A DNA stretch of 64,000 nt, from the NCBI GenBank assembly GCA_019722365.1, contig JADFUC010000759.1, positions 992,001 to 1,056,000 of the forward strand. The letters run 5' to 3'. The notes under the pieces are model-generated. The model did not search any database. It was not told where the DNA came from and worked only from the letters and a program-made list of their open reading frames with translations. This document shows, piece by piece, positions 12,005 through 24,503 of the stretch. Position numbers and translations under genes: made by a program. Source of the DNA: Lithospermum erythrorhizon (lineage: Eukaryota > Streptophyta > Magnoliopsida > Boraginales > Boraginaceae). The stretch's first letter is position 1; every line of letters begins with the position of its first letter.

Positions 12005-13967
12005 AGAAGTTGGCAGTTACCAATTGCAGGCTCGATGGAGGATCCGCGGCCGGAGTGCCGACTCGGGGGAGGGGCTACTATGGTTGAATATAATAGCTTA
12101 GATCCTAAATGACTTTTGTTAGTTTCTTTATGAGTGCAGTAAGGTGAGTGAATGATTGTGTATCCTGCTAATTATATATTGATTCTTGAATCCTTTGTTC
12201 ATGTTGGACTTCTATTTCTGTAATACTACCTCCATTCCTAATTTGAGTCAAGATTTTTATTTAATAACTGATATCGACGGACGATTTTACCCTTTGAGCC
12301 GAATAAACGAGTTTCTCATATTGACGGTCAAAGTAAAATGAGTAGTTGACTGTGAGTTGGTGATAGAATTATGATGGTCTTGGATAAAGAGGATCGAAGT
12401 TGATCCTTTTTAGTTCGAAAAAAATTAATAAAGATTTCGATTTTTGGGGTCAATTTTGAAAGCTTTTGTCGTAGTGCCGTTGGTGATAAGAAATAATATA
12501 GTCGTAGCAGGATCTTGTTAGATTCGTTTGATATATATTTTTGAAATCAATTTTTAATAATTTTCACGAGTGTGTAAAATTAGTGATATTTAATTTTTTA
12601 AGCGGAGTGTGGGGAATGAAAAGTCAAAATGGGGCAATTTTTTGGGATGAAGGGTACTACTTTTCAAAGATGAAACATATTCAATTGAATGCATTGGAAG
12701 TTGATGATAACTTTGACTTTAATATAAACTCTGACTTGATCTGAACTTTAGCAAAAAACAAACAACTATAGAGTCATATTTTGTTGTATTTATAATTATA
12801 AAGGGGTCTTCACGAAAATTATTATCTTATTATTTTATCTATTTTTTGAAATTTTTTCAAGTAGCCCAAGTTATGATCAAATAAATTTATTACTTTAGAG
12901 AGTTTATTAATTTATTAAGTATTGATTTAAATAGTTTCAATCATAAGTTCATTTTTAACAAATGAATGAAATTCGAAATTTCGTATTTTTTTTTTAATGA
13001 TAGAGATTCTGAGTACATATTATATCAAACACTAATTAAATTTTAAGCTAAACGAATGAGGCCTTCAAAGAAAGCATCTTGTCTTATACATGAAGAGTGT
13101 CTTTGCATGAAGCAATGTCTTGACTTACAGATATTGCTTAGATGCCAAATAACTTTAGAAATCATTTAGTGGAGTCTTTGAAAAACTGTTGAAGCTGAAA
13201 GTCCCCAAGCTTAGTGGGTGTAAACAAAATTTAGAAATAGAGCACTGCATTTTTTTGGATAGAAGGCCGGATAAGTAGGCTATGAGGCCCGCAGTTAGAA
13301 ATTTCATATCAAATTAGATTTAAGAGTCAGTTTTAAATAAATAAATATATTAATTTCTTTTAAGTTACCTTTTAATAATTCAAAAACGTTAAGATAAAAT
13401 GATTCGAGCAGTTCATCTGTTCATGTACAATTCCTTGAATAATTTTAAAATTACACGACCATTATTTAATGTAGAATAAGTAAATATTAAAGTCAGCGAT
13501 CCAAAACAAAGATATTATATATTTTTTTTATAGATAATAAACAAATATAACGAATATTTAAAGGTTAAGACATGTCATTATGTCGAGAAGAGCTCCAACC
13601 GCCGTAGACTTGCTGAAATTAAATAAATGGCACACTCATAAAAGTCAACTGGTTGAAAATCTAACTCTTGACACGAAGTCAGGCATCTTTGAAGGCACTA
13701 TTCATGCATACAATAACTGTCCCTTATTAAATTACAACATTATTACAAAATAACCAGAAGAAATACATGATGGAACGAAAAGCAAATATCATCTACCTCA
13801 ATTTTGTGTCTACATATCACGTAGCATGCTTCATAAGTTATACACCATAATATAGATCGATCATGTGCACTACATGATGTACATTAGATAGTTAAACAAG
13901 AGAAAAATCGCGATAATAAATAGTCATAAAAAAAAGGTAGATAATCATTTCGGTCAATCTTTCTTTT
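12005..13967. other. PP2A 3' UTR and intergenic, no gene seen
   Basis: The first 200 bp or so are the probable PP2A 3' UTR. A MITE-like end (CTACCTCCATTCCTAATTTG) lies near 12226, but no matching partner end was found. The remainder is AT-rich without a supported gene. Confidence 0.4.
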
Positions 13968-14314
13968 TTAAGGTCGAGGATAATATCTCTCTGGTATACA
14001 GTTGCAGAGGCTAGGGCCATACACAAACTCAAGGCAACCTGGTGGACATCCGTCTCCGGCAATAATGCAACCTATACATGTATTGCCAAATCCTGATTGA
14101 CATTCCGGAGCACATTCATAAAAAATGTCGAAATTATCCTGTGCGTATGCTGCAATATAGTACAATAATAATATTATCACTAAACTAAATTAAATAATTC
14201 ATTATGACACATATAATAAATATAAAAATGGTGTATGAAAGAAGAATTACCTGATCCATGAAGTAAGAAAAAAGCTAGGAAGATGATGGCCAAAGATGAC
14301 TTATTATTAGCCAT
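13968..14314 (-). CDS. Small secreted 8-cysteine peptide
   Basis: Two exons on the minus strand, 14314-14251 and 14149-13968, joined through a GTAATT donor and a TTGCAG acceptor, give 81 residues. Residues 1-24 form a clear signal peptide (MANNKSSLAIIFLAFFLLHG followed by small residues). The mature part has eight cysteines spaced C-X3-C-X7-C-X2-C-X6-C-X3-C-X9-C-X-C and ends RYYPRP. A TATAAATA box lies about 85-90 bp upstream of the ATG (14398-14406). The intron just after the signal peptide is the layout common in plant defensin-like and other cysteine-rich peptide genes. I do not recognise this exact spacing, so it is not called a defensin, thionin or snakin. Apoplastic defence or signalling are the obvious guesses, but only guesses. 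Confidence 0.75.
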
Positions 14315-14397
14315 TATTATTTGTTTCATTAGGAAATGAAATAATTAGTAGTGATGATGATGAACTTGTGCGTTCAACATAGTCAGAAGCATGCCAA

Positions 14398-14406
14398 TTA
14401 TTTATA
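14398..14406 (-). promoter_or_regulatory. TATA box of the cysteine-rich peptide gene
   Basis: On the minus strand the sequence reads CCTATAAATAATT, about 85-90 bp upstream of the start codon, a normal distance for a TATA box plus a short leader. Confidence 0.5.
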
Positions 14407-14899
14407 GGAAGGAGCTTTCACTTGGCCTGCATTATTTTTTATTATCTCAGTCGCGTAAAGATTGTCTGGTTTGTTTTTTATAATCGAACTAATAATTTTT
14501 TTGATATTAACTCATATATATTACTTATTATGATTTGATCCAAACTATCATGTTGATAGTAACATAAATTTAAATATTATATTTTGATATATTTCTCATT
14601 GAATATAGGAATATGGTATATTCCCTCTTATCACTGCAAATTTAAGTCTTTGTTTTGAGCTTTTCTACTTTGAAATAAGTTGAGCTTTGGCCAGTAAATA
14701 TTTTTGTTTGTGTTGTATAATATTTGGTGAAAATTATATCGATGGAAAAATTTGTATTTTTTTGATATAATTTTCATAAATTATTCACTCTATAACATAA
14801 TAAAAAATATTGCGATCGAAATTATTATGAAAATAATCTGAAAGGTCGAAAATGGAACTAGATTTTAGAAGGTAACATACAAATACTTTTAGTTCTAAA

Positions 14900-15913
14900 T
14901 AGGGCTTCGGTTGGACTCGGATAAAATCCGATTCGTCGGTCCGTTAGGTCGGCGGATTACCGGATAAAGCAGAGCCGGGCCAGGACAGTTTTTAATGGAT
15001 ATTTTGTGAATGAGCCGGGGCCAGGATCCGGTTATCGATGCAGACGGACCGGATTATAGATCGGTCGAGTTCGATATTTTTTAAATAAGCAATCTGTAGG
15101 TCAAGTAGTTTAAAAATAGAGCTATCAGTACATTAAATAGTATCATCTATTTTTTATTAAATGAATTTATTTTTATTTGAATTGTTTATTAATTTGTATT
15201 AATTTTGTTATTATTTTAGTTATTATTTCGAATTTTAGTTGTTTATTAATTTTTAGTTGTTTATTAATTTTAGTTATTATTTCAAATTTGTTTATTAATT
15301 TGTTTATTAATTTTGTTATTAATTTTGTTATTAATTTTAGTTTATTAATTTTAGTTTATTAATTTAAGTTGTATTTTGTATCTATTTTAGGATGTGGAGT
15401 TTATTTTGAGATAATTGTTGTTTTGATTGATGGATATATCATTTGAATATATTTAATAAGTTGTATTTTATGTTTATTGGTAGATCAATCTTGTGATTGG
15501 TATCTTAATTGTGTTGAATTTCAATTGTTGTTCGTTTTTTTATGTGGGGTTGTTTGGATATTGTGGGATTTGTGAAATTTGTTGAATAAATTGATGTTTT
15601 TATATAATTTTGAATTTTATTATGTTATTATTTTGGACTTTGGAGTTTATCATTATTTTTATTGTAAATATTGTATATAGTTAACCCAAAACAGGAAGCC
15701 AATAAATAAAAAAATGTTAATAAAAAATGTTAAATAAAAATCGTACGAAATCTAATAAAAATCATTTCGATAGGGCCAAAATCCGGTATGTCAGAATCAG
15801 GAAATCGATCCGGTAGGATTTCGGATAAGCAGGACCGGATTTTTCCACAACACCAGAATATCAAATCAGGTTTCGGATTTTTGCCTAATCAGATAAATCA
15901 CGGTCCGTCGCTA
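14900..15913. mobile_element. hAT-like non-autonomous transposon, 1,014 bp
   Basis: Flanked by an exact 8-bp duplication GTTCTAAA (14892-14899 and 15914-15921), the hAT hallmark. Ends read TAGGGCTTCGG on the left and, on the other strand, TAGCGACGG on the right, so short imperfect inverted repeats begin TAG-G. Both subterminal regions are unusually GC-rich and full of CGG/CCGGA motifs. The middle (about 15130-15400) is a T-rich minisatellite of TTTATTAATTTT units. No transposase reading frame was seen. Confidence 0.78.
15140..15375. repeat. T-rich minisatellite (TTTATTAATTTT-type units)
   Basis: Degenerate tandem units of roughly 12-20 bp inside the hAT-like element. Their translation gives a hydrophobic nonsense frame (15177-15362). 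Confidence 0.7.
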
Positions 15914-15921
15914 GTTCTAAA

Positions 15922-17921
15922 TTCAAAAAATCAACCATCAAAAATCAAAATAAATTAATTTTTAAAGATGGAGATACTATTTCAAGTCGTCGTACCACAT
16001 GTTCAGGAAATGAGAAGGTAACACATCAAAATATTGTAAATATACTATCTTTATTCATTTGATAATTACCCTCTATCTAAATTCTAATTTACTTAATTCT
16101 AAAAAAATTGACCAACTAGAATATAATAGAATATAAACATGTACACAAATAAAATATTAATTATCTAGAATAATGTGAATTGACCCCTAATCGATCGCAA
16201 TATTTCAGGTTGCCACCTACAATCAACTTTATCATAATTAACCGTAAAATTACTACATACAAATTCCATATCCAATTAGATTTAAGAGTCAAATTTTAAA
16301 AAAATTAATATATAGATTTCTTTTAATAATACAAAAATGTTAATGTATATAACATTTGTGTATATAAAATATTTGTTATTACAGATTTTGGAAATTCCAA
16401 CAACAACAAACATATGTATCACTCATTAAGTATATTCAACACTAGTAGTCTGCATTATTAGCTGGTGTAGTGGATTGATGTACTACCGAATCATAATTTA
16501 TTATTTCTTGATACTGCTAAAAACGAAATATACGTAAAAAGATTATCCGATTAATTTATTATGACTCGATCATTCCGTATTCAAAATTCATACGACTAAT
16601 ACAAATATAATTTCTTAATCATAACAATTCAATATTCAATGTGCAAATAACACAAGACATTGACTTTTTAAAATCCTCATTGTAAGCGTTACGATTCTAC
16701 TTACAATATCACATAACAATAATTAATGCAGCAACCAAAACATAAAAGTTGGTGTTGTCACACGAGTATTGAATGAAGTTTTTACATGAAATGCTACTTT
16801 GTTATAAGCGTTGGATGGCCATATCTCCATTAAATGCAAGTGTTAAAACAATGAGGTTTCGAGACGTGTTTCACTTGCGAAAGGACTTTGCCTATTGATT
16901 CAACCTTATCCGAATAATGAGTTTTGAAGATGTGATAAACGATGCATGATGGATAAGGATAGATAGCAAGTGTTGAAGTTCGGGTGGGACTCTACTTATT
17001 CGGGAGTCCTTGATTGTTTGAAGACCAAAGCTTTTGCATTCTTTTATCTTATATAAAGACAAGAGGTGGTTTTCGCAATTATCATTTATTCATTGATAGA
17101 GAATTCTTGAGAGCGAACACGCAGTGTTTAGTGTATGCGAGCTTGTGTTAGGAGAAATCTCTAATCTTCTAACTAATGTACGATTGTTAATAACGCATTG
17201 TTATAACAGTCTATTGAGAGCACTTGTTGTGAAACATATTGTAAGTCGAACACTGGGAGAGTGTTGAGAAGGGAGAATTATAGATAGGTGGATATTGATG
17301 CAGAAGGGGAGATTGAAGGTTAGTTAGGGCGTCGTAGAATGTGGGGAGCGTTTGTGTGAAGTTAGTTGTAATTACTTCATTTAGTGAAATTCTCCGGGCA
17401 AACATGTCCCCCCAGAGCCTAGATGTCATATTGACTTTTGAGAGCTGAGTTATCGTTGTGTGTTCTTTATTTTTTCGTATTTAATCATTGATCCTGCAGT
17501 TATTAGTTATTTAGGGTTTAATATTGATAATTGGTAGAATAATTCACTATTTTAATTGGATTTGAAATATCAAGAAATATATATATAATCTAATTAGAAG
17601 CTTATCCATGATTAATAAAATTCATTTTCACCATGAAAGGCTCTTAACCTAGGAGTTCATCATCAAATGTCGGTTGTGACGATTATTATTGATGATGGAT
17701 ATATTAATCTAATACTACCATTATGGTAAAAAACCTATAGTCACATATAATTCTACATAAAAGACAAATCATTACTAAAATCATCTAAAGATAATTAGTT
17801 TCCAAAAATACATACAATTTTTATTATCAGAAATCTCCAGAATTAAATTTGGTATATATGGTCACGTCTATAAATTGTTGGCCTATAATATTTTCCAACT
17901 TAAACCATTGTTCCATTTGAA
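15922..17921. other. Intergenic, no gene seen
   Basis: Apart from the LTR-like block at 16750-17470 the sequence is AT-rich with no supported coding region. The open frame at 17211-17429 on the minus strand shows no recognisable domain. Confidence 0.4.
16750..17470. other. Possible LTR-derived retroelement remnant
   Basis: Moderately GC-richer block with a TATATAAAG motif at about 17050, followed by a leader-like stretch, resembling the U3-R layout of a plant LTR. No paired LTR, primer-binding site or target duplication could be fixed, so boundaries and identity are tentative. Confidence 0.25.
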
Positions 17922-18630
17922 ATGGCTAGAAAAAAGATAAAACTTGCTTTTATCACCAATGATTCCCAAAGAAAAGCAACATTCAAGAAAAGAAGGAAGG
18001 GACTAATAGAAGGTGAGTGAACTAAGCACCCTATGTGGTGTTGATTCATGTGCCATTCTTTATAGTCCTTATGAGAATCAACCAGATGTATGGCCTAATC
18101 ATTCAGGGGTTCACCGCGTCGTCGAGCAGTTTAGAAGGATGCCTGAAATGGAACAGAACAAGAAGATGATGAACAATGAGAGCTTCATTAGGCAAAGAAC
18201 CATGAAAGCCAATTATCAACTCAAGAAACAGCTAGTGGAAAACCGCGAAAAGGACGTGAATATGTTGATGTATCAATGCTTGGCAGGGAGGGGGTTGCAG
18301 AATTTGATGATGGCTGATTTGAATGATCTTGGATGGATGGTTGATCAAAATTTGAAAGATATTAACAAGAGGATTGACAGTTTGAAAAAGGCTCCAATGG
18401 AACAAGGGGAGAGTAGCAAAAGAGTGCATGAAAATGCAGGATTGCAAGAGGGGAAACATGGCATGAATTTGGGAGGTGATGAAGTTATACATAGGCCACA
18501 ATGGTTTAATGAATGGATGAATGCACCTAGTGAACAAATGGGATTTGGTCATGGAGATGAGGTGATGATGCCTTTCAATAATGCTAATAATAACCATGGA
18601 AATATTTTTCATGGTGGTTTCTTTCCTTAG
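17922..18630 (+). pseudogene. AGL80-like type I (M-gamma) MADS-box gene with a frameshift in the MADS box
   Basis: Single-exon layout as in M-gamma MADS genes. From ATG 17922, 30 codons read MARKKIKLAFITNDSQRKAT and on to GLIE. The frame then breaks: one base instead of three precedes GTG at 18013, where VSELSTLCGVDSCAILYSPY resumes the MADS domain. The rest has the M-gamma hallmarks (PDVWPNHSGVHRVVEQFRRM, a coiled region with QLKKQLVENREKD, and DLNDLGWMVDQNLKDINKRI) and ends in a Met/Asn/Gly-rich tail at TAG 18630. Total length would be about 235 residues. AGL80 homologues act in the central cell and endosperm with M-alpha partners. With the 2-bp loss the first frame stops within a few codons, and no downstream start restores the DNA-binding helix. 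Sequencing error is the alternative. The break coincides with a donor-like GGTGAGTG, but no intron is needed. Confidence 0.8.
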
Positions 18631-19532
18631 GGTTCTTGAATCATCAATCTTCTTCTACTCTTCTAGGTTCATTTTTAACACCTGAAAGATTTTATGTTCT
18701 TGATGTTTTAGTATAAGTATTTAGTCCTTTCTATCTTTGATCGTTTGAATTTCTAGTCATTATCAATGTAATGGTTAAACATTATTTATATGACATGTTT
18801 TTATGTTTAGAATTGCGACCATCATAAGTTTTAATTGACAGATTACGCATTTGCACAATTTAAGAAATGTAATAGAGAATGAACAATGACTTAAGTAATA
18901 AGTCAAATCTCTCCATTAATATGGGACGGAGTTCGTGTTAATATTCCATTAATGTGTGTTGGTCCGACAAGTGTCAAATTCAAACTTTTCACGCTATATT
19001 AATTCAAACCAAAACTCAACTTCCACATGGCTATCTAAAATTTATTAATTTATTTGTACTTTATTTAGAATATCATGCATCGGATATCAGAATTCGCTTT
19101 AGAATATCTTATACTATGTCGATGATAGTTGTAGTGTTCAAATAACTATTGAAGGCTCGGTAGAAGCGTTTATAGTAAACATATTGGAATGCAAAAACCA
19201 TTAGCCAATTTTATTGTTAACTAAGATATTTTTTTGAATGGTTCTTAACTTTTAATTCTTTCATTATATATTAGTCAATAAAATTCAATTATTACAATCA
19301 ATTACACCGAATGATTACATTCTCTTTAATTAAAAAAAATATTAATACAATTAATGAATAGATTGAAAGAGACCCGATCGGAACCCCACTACCAATTCTA
19401 TACTATTAATTAAATCTTATTGGTAAGAATTTAATTAGAAACATAAAAGAATAGCTTGATATCGAAACAATCAAATAACTATATAACTCCATATACGCAA
19501 TCTCTTACCCGCTCGAACTGAACTTGTTAAAC
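18631..19532. other. Intergenic, no gene seen
   Basis: 3' flank of the MADS gene, then AT-rich sequence leading to the AAE19 start. No repeats with definable ends. Confidence 0.4.
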
Positions 19533-22500
19533 ATGCCCCGGAGCTGCTGCATCTCCCACGTGTTCCACGCCGCCGCCCTCCACTCGCCGGAGAAAGTCGC
19601 CGTCGTGCACGCCTCCGGCGGCGCCACCACCACCAAAAAAGTCAACTCAAATGAAAATTCACCATTTTCATGTGATAATAATTTATTAAAAAATGATATT
19701 ATTGGGAAGAAGAATATATTTAATGGAGATGAATGTTTTAAGTATTCAGAGATTCATTTAGCTGTTGAGTTGCTCAGTGTTAAGCTTCGTTGTATTCTTG
19801 ATGGTGAAGATGATGCTGAGGTTGTTAAACCAAACTCAGGTGAATAAATATTTTAGCATTTTTATTCAGTTTGTCCCAAAAAGATTGTCCAGTTTAAATT
19901 TTTTGGTATTGGGTATTTTTATATTTATGTTTATTGTATGAAAAAATATGTTTTTTAAAAAAAATTTGACTAGAAAGTAGCTGAAGAGTTTAGCATTTGT
20001 ATTCACTTTGTCCCAAAAAGATTGTTCAGTTCTATTTAGATTGTTTTTTATGTTAAGTGTTTATGTATATGTATGTATATTGTATGAAAAAGTATGTTTG
20101 TTTATTTATTATTTTGACAATTGAAAATATTTTAGGGATGAAATGAGTAGTAGTTATTGATGTTATTGTTGATTTATTCATGTGTAGTCTGCTACACTGA
20201 TTTATTGGAGACTCTGGACTATTTTATTTTCTGGTGTTCTTACCTTTGCTTGGAAAGTGGAGTGAAAAATGTAACTGTTAACCTATCATAATGTGCTGCG
20301 TACAATCCAACCCCGTTAGAAGGCTTAGGTGGGAACCTATTGTAAGGCATTGGGTCATGTTGTTGCTCTATAGCGATCATTACTCTTGTGGGTGTGAAAT
20401 TATTCTAAATTTGAATCAATGGAATGTATTCAAAACTCGAACTTGTTGTTCGTTTTGCCCTCCGCTGACTTGAAAAAGTAGTTAATGTCAGAAGAGTTGA
20501 AGTCAAGTGTTTAATGAAGTTTAGACTGATATTTGATTGGTTAACTCATAATTATCGATTTAGGACTCTCTGCATGATGTGTTTGTGAGCTGTATCTTTT
20601 TTCATAATAGATCCAAGTTACTTTTTTTTAGTGTCTTATGAAAGATTAGGGTGCATTGCATATTTTATGTGTTAAAGTTGGAATCTTTGATGTTTCTGCT
20701 GCAGGTTTTCATCCTAATGACCCGTTGGTAAACAATCAAGTCTGCGAGTCCCATGTTAAGCAACACAGTGTGATTCCAAAAATCGTGGGAATATACCTGG
20801 AACCTTCAGTTGAATACATTGTGGCAGTCCTTGCTGTTTTGAGGTGTGGAGAGGCATTCATGCCTCTAGACCCATCATGGCCGATTGAAAAAGCACTCTC
20901 GCTCCTAGTTTCTTCCAGGGCCGATCTTGTTATCGGTTATAAAGAGTCAGTAGATGGCAATGGTTTTCACAAGCTTGATAAACTATCATGGCTTATCGAC
21001 AAGGGCTATTGCCCTATTTTACCTATATCAATTAGCCACTATATGCAAGAGCTCTGTGATTCATCCCAGTTAGTCTGGCCTTGTGAACGTGAAAAGTTAT
21101 CTTCGTTCTGTTACTTAATACATACTTCAGGATCTACTGGGATACCAAAAGCTATATGCGGTACTGAGAAAGGTAGAGAGCTGACAAATAACATTTTATG
21201 TCTTTAGGGCAAGTGAGTTCTCTGAATCAAAGTTCATCCATTTCAATAGTTTGCAAATATTTGCATGTTTATATGTTCATTTTCTTAACTGAGTTGAAGG
21301 TCTCTTAAACCGATTTATATGGATGCAAGAGCAGTACCCTCTGGAGGGAAATGAATTTCTCCTTTTCAAGACACCTGTAAGCTTCATTGACCATCTGCAA
21401 GAATTCCTTGGAGCTTTGCTTACTACATGTACATTGATCGTGCCTCCTCTCAAGCAGCTTAAAGAGAATATGTTTTATATAGCAGACTTTTTACAGGTAC
21501 CGGGTTTATTGCTCCGAACTATCACAAAGTGCTTTATTTCTCTTAAGCAAAAGAGAGTATACCTCTTCATGTACTTGTGTGATATTTCCATCTAGTTGAC
21601 TAATACACTTTCCAATTAACAAAATGAGTAAATATAGAAATTCAAACCATTTCTTTTTTAAGTTGATAAAATTTACTTGATTCGGAGTATTGCTGATATT
21701 TCCCTCCATTGTTTAGTTGCCCTTTTCTATCGTTCACCTTTTCTGCAGTAGTTTATTTCGCTTCATTATAAACATGCTGTCTCTAGATCTGATTTTCTAA
21801 GTCTTTGACTGGATGTGAGTAATGCTCTTAACTTGGAATGCTTACATTCTCATGTTGGGTGTTTTCTCTTTGCAGGCATATGCAATAAACAGGTTTATTG
21901 CTGTCCCATCTCTTATGAGAGCAATACTTCCGGTTATGCAAGATCCCCTGTATAGAAGGATTCAGAGCTCTCTGAAGTTGCTTGTACTAAGTGGCGAAAT
22001 TTTCCATATAACATTGTGGCAAAAGCTTGTGGACTTACTCCCCAACACTGTCATATTGAATTTCTACGGAAGTACTGAGGTTGGATGCATGCATAAGTTA
22101 GAAAATAAGTTATGAATTTCTTTTGTGTTTACTTAGTATACCTTGAAACTTTCTTCTATTTTCATCTCTAAACTGATTTCCTAAAGAAAATGTTAGGTGG
22201 CAGGTGATTGTACATTCTTCGATTGCAAAAGGTTGCCGCTTATCTTGGAAAATGAGACACCTGAAAGTGTTCCAATTGGTGGGCCCATTTCGAACTGCTG
22301 TGTTAGAATCGTAGAATATGGGAAAAGTGAAGGAGAACTTTATGTTAGTGGTCAATGTATTGCCGCAGGGTATTATTCCTTTCCTGCTATCATGCCTCTT
22401 GCTCACATAGAAGAACGCTACAACTTTCATGGTCTTGAGCCCCAAAACCAATATAACTTCAGAACTGGGGACTTAGTAAGACAGTTGCAATGTGGTGACT

Positions 22501-24503
22501 TTGTATTTGTTGGGAGAAAAGACCGGCTTATAAAGATCAATGGTCAGCGTATTTCTCTTGAGGAGATTGAAGTGACACTCAGGGAGCATCCTGATCTAAT
22601 GGATGCTGCCGTGGTGTCGTCTGAAGGTCCTGAAGGAATCACAATGCTTGAAGCTCATCTTGTAAGGAAATTGAAGGTTGATGGAGATACAAGCTTTTGC
22701 TCCTCTATCAGGGGATGGATGCTCAGCAAACTTCCTACACATATGGTTCCAACTCGTATCTACTGTCGAGAAACACTTCCAATGTCTTCATCCGGAAAAG
22801 TCGATTACACGACATTATCAAGCTGGACACCTGATATGGACAATGTCGGGATCAAAGACGAAGAACCTTCTAATGGTGACCTCATCCAAAACATACAAAA
22901 GATATTTAGTGAGGCTTTGACGGTGGCGGATATTTCCATATATGATGACTTCTTTGAGATGGGCGGTAACTCTGTCTCTGCTGCATTTGCTTCTTATAAG
23001 TTGGGAATCAGCATGAAATTGCTTTATTCTTTTCCTACGCCACTGAAGCTTCAAGTGGAACTTCTACGGATGGTTTCATCTGATTATCATCAGACTACCA
23101 GTTCGCACAGATCATTGGGCACTAAAGAAAGAAAATTGACTCATTTTGTCACATCTAGTACTTCCCGACCATTCAAGCTGAAAAGATCAACAACAGTTCT
23201 TTATGGTGTGAATTCTGGAAATTTTTCAAAGCACTTGAAGATCGATAATGATTTTATTGAAACAAAGGAGTACGAACCAGGAACTTCCGTATCTATGAGA
23301 TGGTCCTGTGCATTTAGCAGGAGCAACAGTGTAATGCATGGAGGAGAATTTGAGGAGCAGAGACTTTGCCGACCTTTTCCTTTGTTAGAAATCCCTAGTC
23401 GTAGAAGAGGTTCAATGCATGAAGTTTGGAAAGTATACATGGAGTCTTGTGTTGACGCCTCACCGCTCATTGTATATACAGGAAGTGATACCTTTCTCTT
23501 TATTGGATCCCATTCGTTCAAATTTGCCTGTATCAATGCCAACAGTGGTTCTGTTCACTGGGAAATCAAACTCCAGGGGAGAATAGAATGCTCAGCAGCA
23601 ATCCTGGATGACTTTTCTCAGGTCGTGGTGGGATGTTATCAGGGGAATATATACTTTATAGACTTTGTAAATGGTAGCATCTGCTGGACTTTTCAAACTG
23701 GCTGTGAGGTGAAATCTCAACCAGTTATAGACAAAGGCAGGCACGTTGTTTGGTGTGGATCCTACGACCATAACCTTTATGCCCTTGATTACAAAACTTA
23801 CTCTTGTGTCTATAAACTTCATTGTGGTGGGAGCATTTTCAGTTCCCCTGCAATTGACGAGGTCCAAGCAATGCTGTTTGTGGCATCTACTGGTGGCCAA
23901 ATGACAGCAATATCATTGAGAGAGGGCTGGCCATGCAGTATTGTATGGGTGAGAGAACTAGAAGCCCCTGTATTTGGGTCACTTTCAATCGACTACTCTA
24001 ATGGAAATGTGATATGTTGCTCGGTAGATGGAAACGTTTATGCACTTGATGCGACTGGGTCCACCGTCTGGAAGGCTAGAACAGGTGGCCCGATCTTTGG
24101 TGGACCCTGCATATCTCACCATCTTCCTTCTCAGGTGCTCATATGTTCTAGAGATGGATCGATCTATTCATTTGATTTGGAAAAAGGAGATCTCCTGTGG
24201 GAACATTCTGTTGGCCAACCTATTACTTCATCTGCTTATGTTGACGAGAGTTTACTGTTGACATCTGATGGTTCTCATTTGTCTGATAGGCTAGTCTGCA
24301 TTTGTTCCAGTTCTGGAAGTATCCACGTCCTCCGAATTACTATGAGTGCCTCTGAAGCGGATGTAAAGATGGTTAAAGATGTAGAGGATTTCGCGAGGTT
24401 TGACCTTGATGGAGACATTTTTTCTTCGCCCGTGATGATTGGTGGGAGGATTTTTATCGGTTGCAGGGATGACTATGTGCACTGCATTAAGCTCGACAAG
24501 TAG
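19533..24503 (+). CDS. AAE19: Acyl-activating enzyme 19-type protein: adenylation + carrier + beta-propeller
   Basis: Five exons: 19533-19839, 20705-21172, 21300-21496, 21876-22079, 22197-24503, all phases consistent, giving 1,160 residues. Residues 1 to about 610 are an AMP-forming adenylation domain: HTSGSTGIPK (P-loop, 242-251), NFYGSTE (386-392), FRTGD (480-484), GRKDRLIKINGQR (498-510) and the catalytic Lys in MSSSGKVDY (K593). A phosphopantetheine carrier domain follows, with the attachment serine in FFEMGGNS (S651). From about 800 to the end there are repeated beta-strand units of PQQ-like propeller type (CGSYDHNLYALD, CSVDGNVYALD, CSRDGSIYSFDLEKGDLLW). This matches plant AAE19, homologous to animal AASDH (beta-alanine-activating enzyme, ACSF4). 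The substrate in plants is unclear. The whole C-terminal half is one exon. All core motifs are intact. Confidence 0.93.
19852..20031 (+). repeat. Short repeat pair in AAE19 intron 1
   Basis: The block TTGTCCCAAAAAGATTGTCCAG near 19870-19892 recurs at about 20008-20031 with one or two changes. Such TGTCCCAAAAAG motifs are common in MITE ends, but no full element is definable. Confidence 0.5.

Noticed and set aside
12226..12250. MITE-like end CTACCTCCATTCC
   Set aside because: No matching inverted partner or TA duplication found within 1 kb, so no element is called.
15177..15362. Hydrophobic open frame rich in Ile/Asn/Leu
   Set aside because: It is the translation of the TTTATTAATTTT minisatellite inside the hAT-like element.
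17211..17429. 72-residue minus-strand open frame
   Set aside because: No recognisable domain. It lies in an LTR-like block and is probably chance.
18232..18612. 126-residue antisense frame in the MADS gene
   Set aside because: Shadow of the coding strand, with no motifs of its own.
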